Position numbers and translations under genes: made by a program. The notes under the pieces were generated by a model. It had not been told where the DNA came from. It saw nothing but the letters and a program-made list of their open reading frames with translations, and searched no databases. A DNA stretch of 64,000 bases from an uncultured Acetatifactor sp. (lineage in GTDB: Bacteria; Bacillota; Clostridia; Lachnospirales; Lachnospiraceae). Where the stretch lies: NCBI GenBank assembly GCA_910589655.1, contig CAJUTJ010000192.1, positions 1 to 64,000 of the forward strand, in the 5' to 3' direction. Below, piece by piece: positions 60,658-64,000 of this stretch. The stretch's first letter is position 1, and each line of letters starts with the position of its first letter.

Positions 60658-62049
60658 ATGAAAAAGAAAGTATTTAGTGTTGTAATGGCAGCGGCTATGA
60701 TGTCAACCATGCTGGCAGGCTGCGGCGGTGATAACGGTAATACAGCCAGTGCTCCGGCAAGCTCCAGTGCTCCGGCAAGTTCCAGCGCGGCTGCAAGTTC
60801 CAGCACTCCGGCAAGTTCTGCGGCATCTTCCCAGACTTCGCAGTCCACGGAGCCTGTAACCTTGAAATGGGCTATCTGGGATCAGGAGACCACACAATAT
60901 TGGAACGATATTAAGGAAGCGTATGAGGCATCCCATGAAGGCGTAACCATTGAGATGGTTGATCTGGGCTCTACCGATTATATGACCGTTCTGGCAACGG
61001 AGCTTTCCGGATCCGGTTCCGATTTTGATGTTGTTACCATTAAGGATGTTCCCGGATATGCGACTCTGGTTCAAAAGAATGCTATTCTTGCGCTGGATGA
61101 TTATATCAAAAACGATGGCGTTGATCTCAGCCAGTATGCAGGTGCAACCGATCAGGTATTGGTTGACGGGAAGCTGTATGAGCTGCCTTTCAGAAATGAT
61201 TTCTGGGTAGTATTCTACAATAAGGATTTGTTCGACGCGAAGGGAGTTCCCTATCCTACCAACGACATGACTTTTGAGGAGTATGACGCTCTGGCAAGAC
61301 AGATGACCGATACTACTTTCGGCTCTCAGATTTACGGAACGCATTATCACACATGGAGATCCGCAGTTCAGCTGTTCGGTGTATTGGACGGCCAGCACAC
61401 CATTTTGGACGGTGAGTATTCCGCATTCCAGCCTTATTACGAGATGGTTCTGAATCAGGAAGCCGACGGTGTCTGCAGAAAGTATACGGATCTGAAGACA
61501 GAGGGTCTGCACTATTCCGCAGCATTTTCCGGCGGTGATGTGGCTATGCTGAATATGGGTTCTTGGTTTATTGCAACCATGATTTCCAATCTGCAGTCCG
61601 GCGAATATGATTCCAGTCTGTGCGGCAACTGGGGTATTGTAAAGTATCCTCATGCGGAAGGCGTAGAGGCAGGTTCCACGTTGGGTACCATTACCGGTCT
61701 GTCCGTAACCGCCGCTTCTGATACTCCCGATGCAGCTTGGGAGTTCGTAAAGTGGGTCAGCGGTGAGGAAGGTGCGGCAGTGATGGCTTCTTCCGGTAAC
61801 TTCCCTGCAATTATGACAGATGAAGTGAAGAATATGATCGCAGGTCTGGAAGGATTCCCCGCCGATGCCGAGAGTAAGGAAGCTCTGAGCGTATCCAATC
61901 TGTATCTGGAAGTGCCTTACGGTGAGAAAGTATCCGAGATTAACTCCGTATTGGATTCCTACCATGGTTCCATTATGACCGGAGAGATGACCATCGAAGA
62001 AGGCATTAACAAGATGAACGAAGAGGTTAAGAAGATTCAGGGTAACTAA
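60658..62049 (+). CDS. Sugar ABC transporter substrate-binding lipoprotein
   Basis: The 463-residue lipoprotein has lipobox MLAGC (Cys22), a low-complexity Ser/Ala/Pro linker (about 30-62), and a family 1 solute-binding domain: LKWAIWDQETTQYWNDI, FDVVTIKDVPGYATLVQ, YELPFRNDFWVVFYNKDLFD and the ending EEGINKMNEEVKKI. It should bind an oligosaccharide at the cell surface for the permease downstream. AAGGAGG precedes the ATG. A terminator-like hairpin at 62134 reduces expression of the permease relative to this gene, as is common. Confidence 0.95.
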   Translation: MKKKVFSVVMAAAMMSTMLAGCGGDNGNTASAPASSSAPASSSAAASSSTPASSAASSQTSQSTEPVTLKWAIWDQETTQYWNDIKEAYEASHEGVTIEMVDLGSTDYMTVLATELSGSGSDFDVVTIKDVPGYATLVQKNAILALDDYIKNDGVDLSQYAGATDQVLVDGKLYELPFRNDFWVVFYNKDLFDAKGVPYPTNDMTFEEYDALARQMTDTTFGSQIYGTHYHTWRSAVQLFGVLDGQHTILDGEYSAFQPYYEMVLNQEADGVCRKYTDLKTEGLHYSAAFSGGDVAMLNMGSWFIATMISNLQSGEYDSSLCGNWGIVKYPHAEGVEAGSTLGTITGLSVTAASDTPDAAWEFVKWVSGEEGAAVMASSGNFPAIMTDEVKNMIAGLEGFPADAESKEALSVSNLYLEVPYGEKVSEINSVLDSYHGSIMTGEMTIEEGINKMNEEVKKIQGN

Positions 62050-62133
62050 TGGAAATCGGATTTATAGAGTAACCGGCAGCCCTATGCCGCATGCGGCGGG
62101 GCACAAGTGAACGGCAACAGATATAAAGCAGTA

Positions 62134-62168
62134 CAGGGGGTCGTCTCAAAAGCGGCCCCTTTCTTTTC
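62134..62168 (+). terminator. Partial terminator between binding protein and permease
   Basis: GGGGTCG (62137-62143) pairs with CGGCCCC (62153-62159, one G-U pair), followed by TTTCTTTT. Partial read-through is expected because the permease gene has no clear promoter of its own. Confidence 0.7.
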
Positions 62169-62341
62169 AAAAAGCGAGAAAAACCGGAAGCTTTAAGAGA
62201 ATGTGTCCTCTTTAGAACATCCCTTAAGATAGGTTACGGTTCCGCGGGTTTTATGGATTGTATGTCGGATTTGCCGACATGTTTGGAAGGTGTATCCGAA
62301 AGGGCAGGGGGGTACATATTTCAGGAAAGGAGGCAGTTTGT

Positions 62342-63406
62342 ATGCCAAAGTTAGACATAGCTCAAAAGGAAGAAAAAATCCGGGGTCTGCAGAGTGAATT
62401 GACGCAGCTCATTGCAGCGGTCAGGACGGAACAAGACGATAAGAAAAAAAGAAAAATGATTGCACAGATCGGTAATTATAACCGCCGGATTGACAAGATC
62501 AAGTCCGGCAGGGTTTTGAGCCGTGAGACAAAGAGGGATATAGTGGCATATTCCTTTATCGCTCCCAATTTTATCGGATTTTGTGTATTTACCTTGATTC
62601 CCATTATATTTGCTTTCGCGTTGGCGTTTTTGAAATGGGACGGAAGCAATCCTATAGAATGGGCGGGATTCGGAAATTTTACGAGATTGGCAGATGATAC
62701 TTTTTTTACGGCGGCTTTAAAAAATACCATTATCTATTGTATCGGTACGGTGCCTCTCACCATGGTCGCGTCACTGGCTCTCGCTATAGTATTAAATCAG
62801 AAAGTAGTAGGAAGAGGCATATTCAGGACTCTTTCCTTTTTCCCGTATGTTGCGTCTCTGGTAGCGATTACCGCTGTGTGGAAGATGTTGTTCCACCCTT
62901 CCAAGGGACCCATCAACAATATATTATATAATGTTTTTAATGTAGCGCAGGAAAATCTGCCTCAGTGGTTCAGCGGCGGACTGGTTCTCTTTTCCATGAT
63001 CCTGTTCAGCGTGTGGAAATACATGGGGTATTACATGGTTATATATCTAGCCGGACTTCAGGGCATTTCGGCGGAGCTGTATGAGGCGGCCAGCCTTGAC
63101 GGTGCGGGTACATGGGAAAAATTCCGCTATGTGACATGGCCTCAGTTGTCCTCCACTACTTTTTTCGTGGTGGTCATGCTGACCATCAATTGCTTCAAGG
63201 TGTATGACATTGCTATTATGCTGGCCGGCGGCGGAAGCGGTGAGCTGACTACCTCCGCAACGGTTCTGGTTTACTATATTTACCAGAAGGCATTTATTGA
63301 TTGGGATTTGGGATACTCCAGCGCGGTGGCAATGGTTCTGTTCATTATGGTTCTGGCAGTTACGATTATCCAGTTCAGGGGACAGGCAAAGAGGGAAAGA
63401 GCTTAG
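62342..63406 (+). CDS. Sugar ABC transporter permease
   Basis: The 354-residue permease (from ATG 62342) has an unusual N-terminal extension of about 60 residues, a charged coiled coil (KEEKIRGLQSELTQLIAAV, DDKKKRKMIAQIGNYNRRID), before the six membrane helices. The EAA loop, AELYEAASLDGAGTWEKFRY (about 238-257), contacts the shared ATPase, which is not in the window. AAAGGAGG precedes the ATG; the longer frame from 62258 is not used. It pairs with the preceding binding protein. The second permease is probably beyond the edge or elsewhere. Confidence 0.94.
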   Translation: MPKLDIAQKEEKIRGLQSELTQLIAAVRTEQDDKKKRKMIAQIGNYNRRIDKIKSGRVLSRETKRDIVAYSFIAPNFIGFCVFTLIPIIFAFALAFLKWDGSNPIEWAGFGNFTRLADDTFFTAALKNTIIYCIGTVPLTMVASLALAIVLNQKVVGRGIFRTLSFFPYVASLVAITAVWKMLFHPSKGPINNILYNVFNVAQENLPQWFSGGLVLFSMILFSVWKYMGYYMVIYLAGLQGISAELYEAASLDGAGTWEKFRYVTWPQLSSTTFFVVVMLTINCFKVYDIAIMLAGGGSGELTTSATVLVYYIYQKAFIDWDLGYSSAVAMVLFIMVLAVTIIQFRGQAKRERA

Positions 63407-63434
63407 GCGGCATGTCTGGAGGTATGATTGAAAA

Positions 63435-64000
63435 ATGGCAGTGTTAGCGTTAAAGGTAATTGATAAGGATGACAACACCATATGCGTCAGCAGCGGTGAG
63501 GACTTCGTGGATTTGGTGTGTATGCATGAATATCAGGAGGGGGATCGGATTGTGCTGGAAACCTCCGACAAGAATATTTATGTCAATTGGCAGGTGGATG
63601 ATGCCCTTGGTTCTGCGTTTGTGTACATAACGGACAATGTTTCCTATTATGTTCCCTTCGGCGAGAAGCGGGTCAGTTATTCTCCAAAGGTATTTGCGGG
63701 CAGCAGGCATTATATTTATGCCGAGGCGGCCAGAGAGGATGAAATCAAGGCCTACCGAAATCTTGCCCTGAATCCTGCGGATCAGCATTGTGATGTGCCT
63801 TGTTTTCCACATGCCACCGCCAATGTGGAGACTAGAGGAGAGTCCGTCTTCGCGGCCAAGAACGCTATCGACGGTGTGAGGGCTAATCTGTCCCACGGGC
63901 AATGGCCTTATGAATCATGGGGAATCAACAAACAGGATGACGCGTCCATGCGGGTGGAATTCGGAAGAAAAGTCAGGACAGACAAGGTCGTGCTATATAC
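63435..64000 (+). CDS. Discoidin-like carbohydrate-binding protein (3' end outside window)
   Basis: The frame stays open from ATG 63435 to the window end (about 188 codons). Residues about 95-188 (RNLALNPADQH, CFPHATANVETRGESVFA, AKNAIDGVRANLSHGQWPYE, and VEFGRKVRTDKVVLY) are like F5/8 type C or CBM32 modules that bind sugars. There is no signal peptide at the start (MAVLALKVIDKDDNTICV), so the protein may be cytoplasmic or incompletely defined. GGAGG lies 12 bases before the ATG. It follows the permease by 28 bases, so it belongs to the same locus. It cannot be closed here. Confidence 0.7.
   Translation, partial: MAVLALKVIDKDDNTICVSSGEDFVDLVCMHEYQEGDRIVLETSDKNIYVNWQVDDALGSAFVYITDNVSYYVPFGEKRVSYSPKVFAGSRHYIYAEAAREDEIKAYRNLALNPADQHCDVPCFPHATANVETRGESVFAAKNAIDGVRANLSHGQWPYESWGINKQDDASMRVEFGRKVRTDKVVLY

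Noticed and set aside
60703..61965. 420-codon minus-strand frame opposite the sugar-binding lipoprotein
   Set aside because: It is a shadow of a clear lipoprotein gene; it has no recognisable domain and no ribosome site.
62258..62341. Longer start for the ABC permease
   Set aside because: The ATG at 62342 has AAAGGAGG upstream, while the earlier one has no site and adds an unlikely sequence.

Overview
The window looks like a chromosomal segment from a low-to-mid GC anaerobic Firmicute, most likely a gut Lachnospiraceae (Clostridium cluster XIVa) relative. This rests on gene content: a class II GalT, a B12-binding radical SAM protein with a DUF4080-like tail, VanW and LCP wall proteins, ferredoxin-tailed aldo/keto reductases, a YesM/YesN-controlled sugar locus, and an agmatine/carboxyspermidine polyamine route. 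Strong AGGAGG-type ribosome sites and TTGACA-N17-TATAAT-like promoters agree. No tRNA, rRNA, CRISPR array, prophage or intact insertion sequence was seen. The species cannot be named from sequence reading alone.

Layout. 0.5-9.2 kb: two small proteins (DUF3592-like, TfoX-like), a soluble hybrid histidine kinase, an SGNH hydrolase, an aldo/keto reductase with Fe-S tail, a membrane hybrid kinase with two receivers, and a LysM protein that has apparently lost its 5' end. 9.4-20.6 kb: a surface 5'-nucleotidase, gene relics, a domain-swapped GH3 beta-glucosidase, an LCP protein with a charged tandem repeat, a chemoreceptor, a CapA-like lipoprotein and a second aldo/keto reductase. 20.7-25.4 kb: an AraC regulator, then a sigma factor/membrane protein/ABC transporter operon. 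25.5-30.1 kb: galK, galT and a radical SAM protein. 30.2-41.8 kb: a VanW protein, an AIR synthase/Lrp/aminotransferase/TrmL operon, an MBL hydrolase, a GPH sugar symporter next to a GH2-like protein without a catalytic barrel, and a large polytopic membrane protein.

42.1-54.1 kb is a polyamine island. It holds speD, a SpeA-type decarboxylase, speE, a carboxy(nor)spermidine synthase, nspC, aguA and aguB. Together they can take arginine through agmatine, N-carbamoylputrescine and putrescine to spermidine, with two different ways to do the last step. The island starts with a strong promoter and a roughly 300-nt highly folded leader ending in an intrinsic terminator before speD. I could not match this leader to a riboswitch class I know; it is the best candidate here for something undescribed. 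An Rpn-type nuclease and a small HTH protein, with their own promoter, sit inside the island.

54.2-64 kb is a Gram-positive polysaccharide-use locus. A cytoplasmic heparinase II/III-like lyase is followed by a PilZ gene, with YesM/YesN sensor and regulator on the same strand. A sugar-binding lipoprotein, an ABC permease and the start of a discoidin-like protein run divergently, and the last gene leaves the window.

Many intergenic gaps carry copies of a GC-rich, hairpin-forming repeat family (about 70 bp per arm, once as a 260-bp palindrome). One 294-bp element with inverted ends looks like a MITE.
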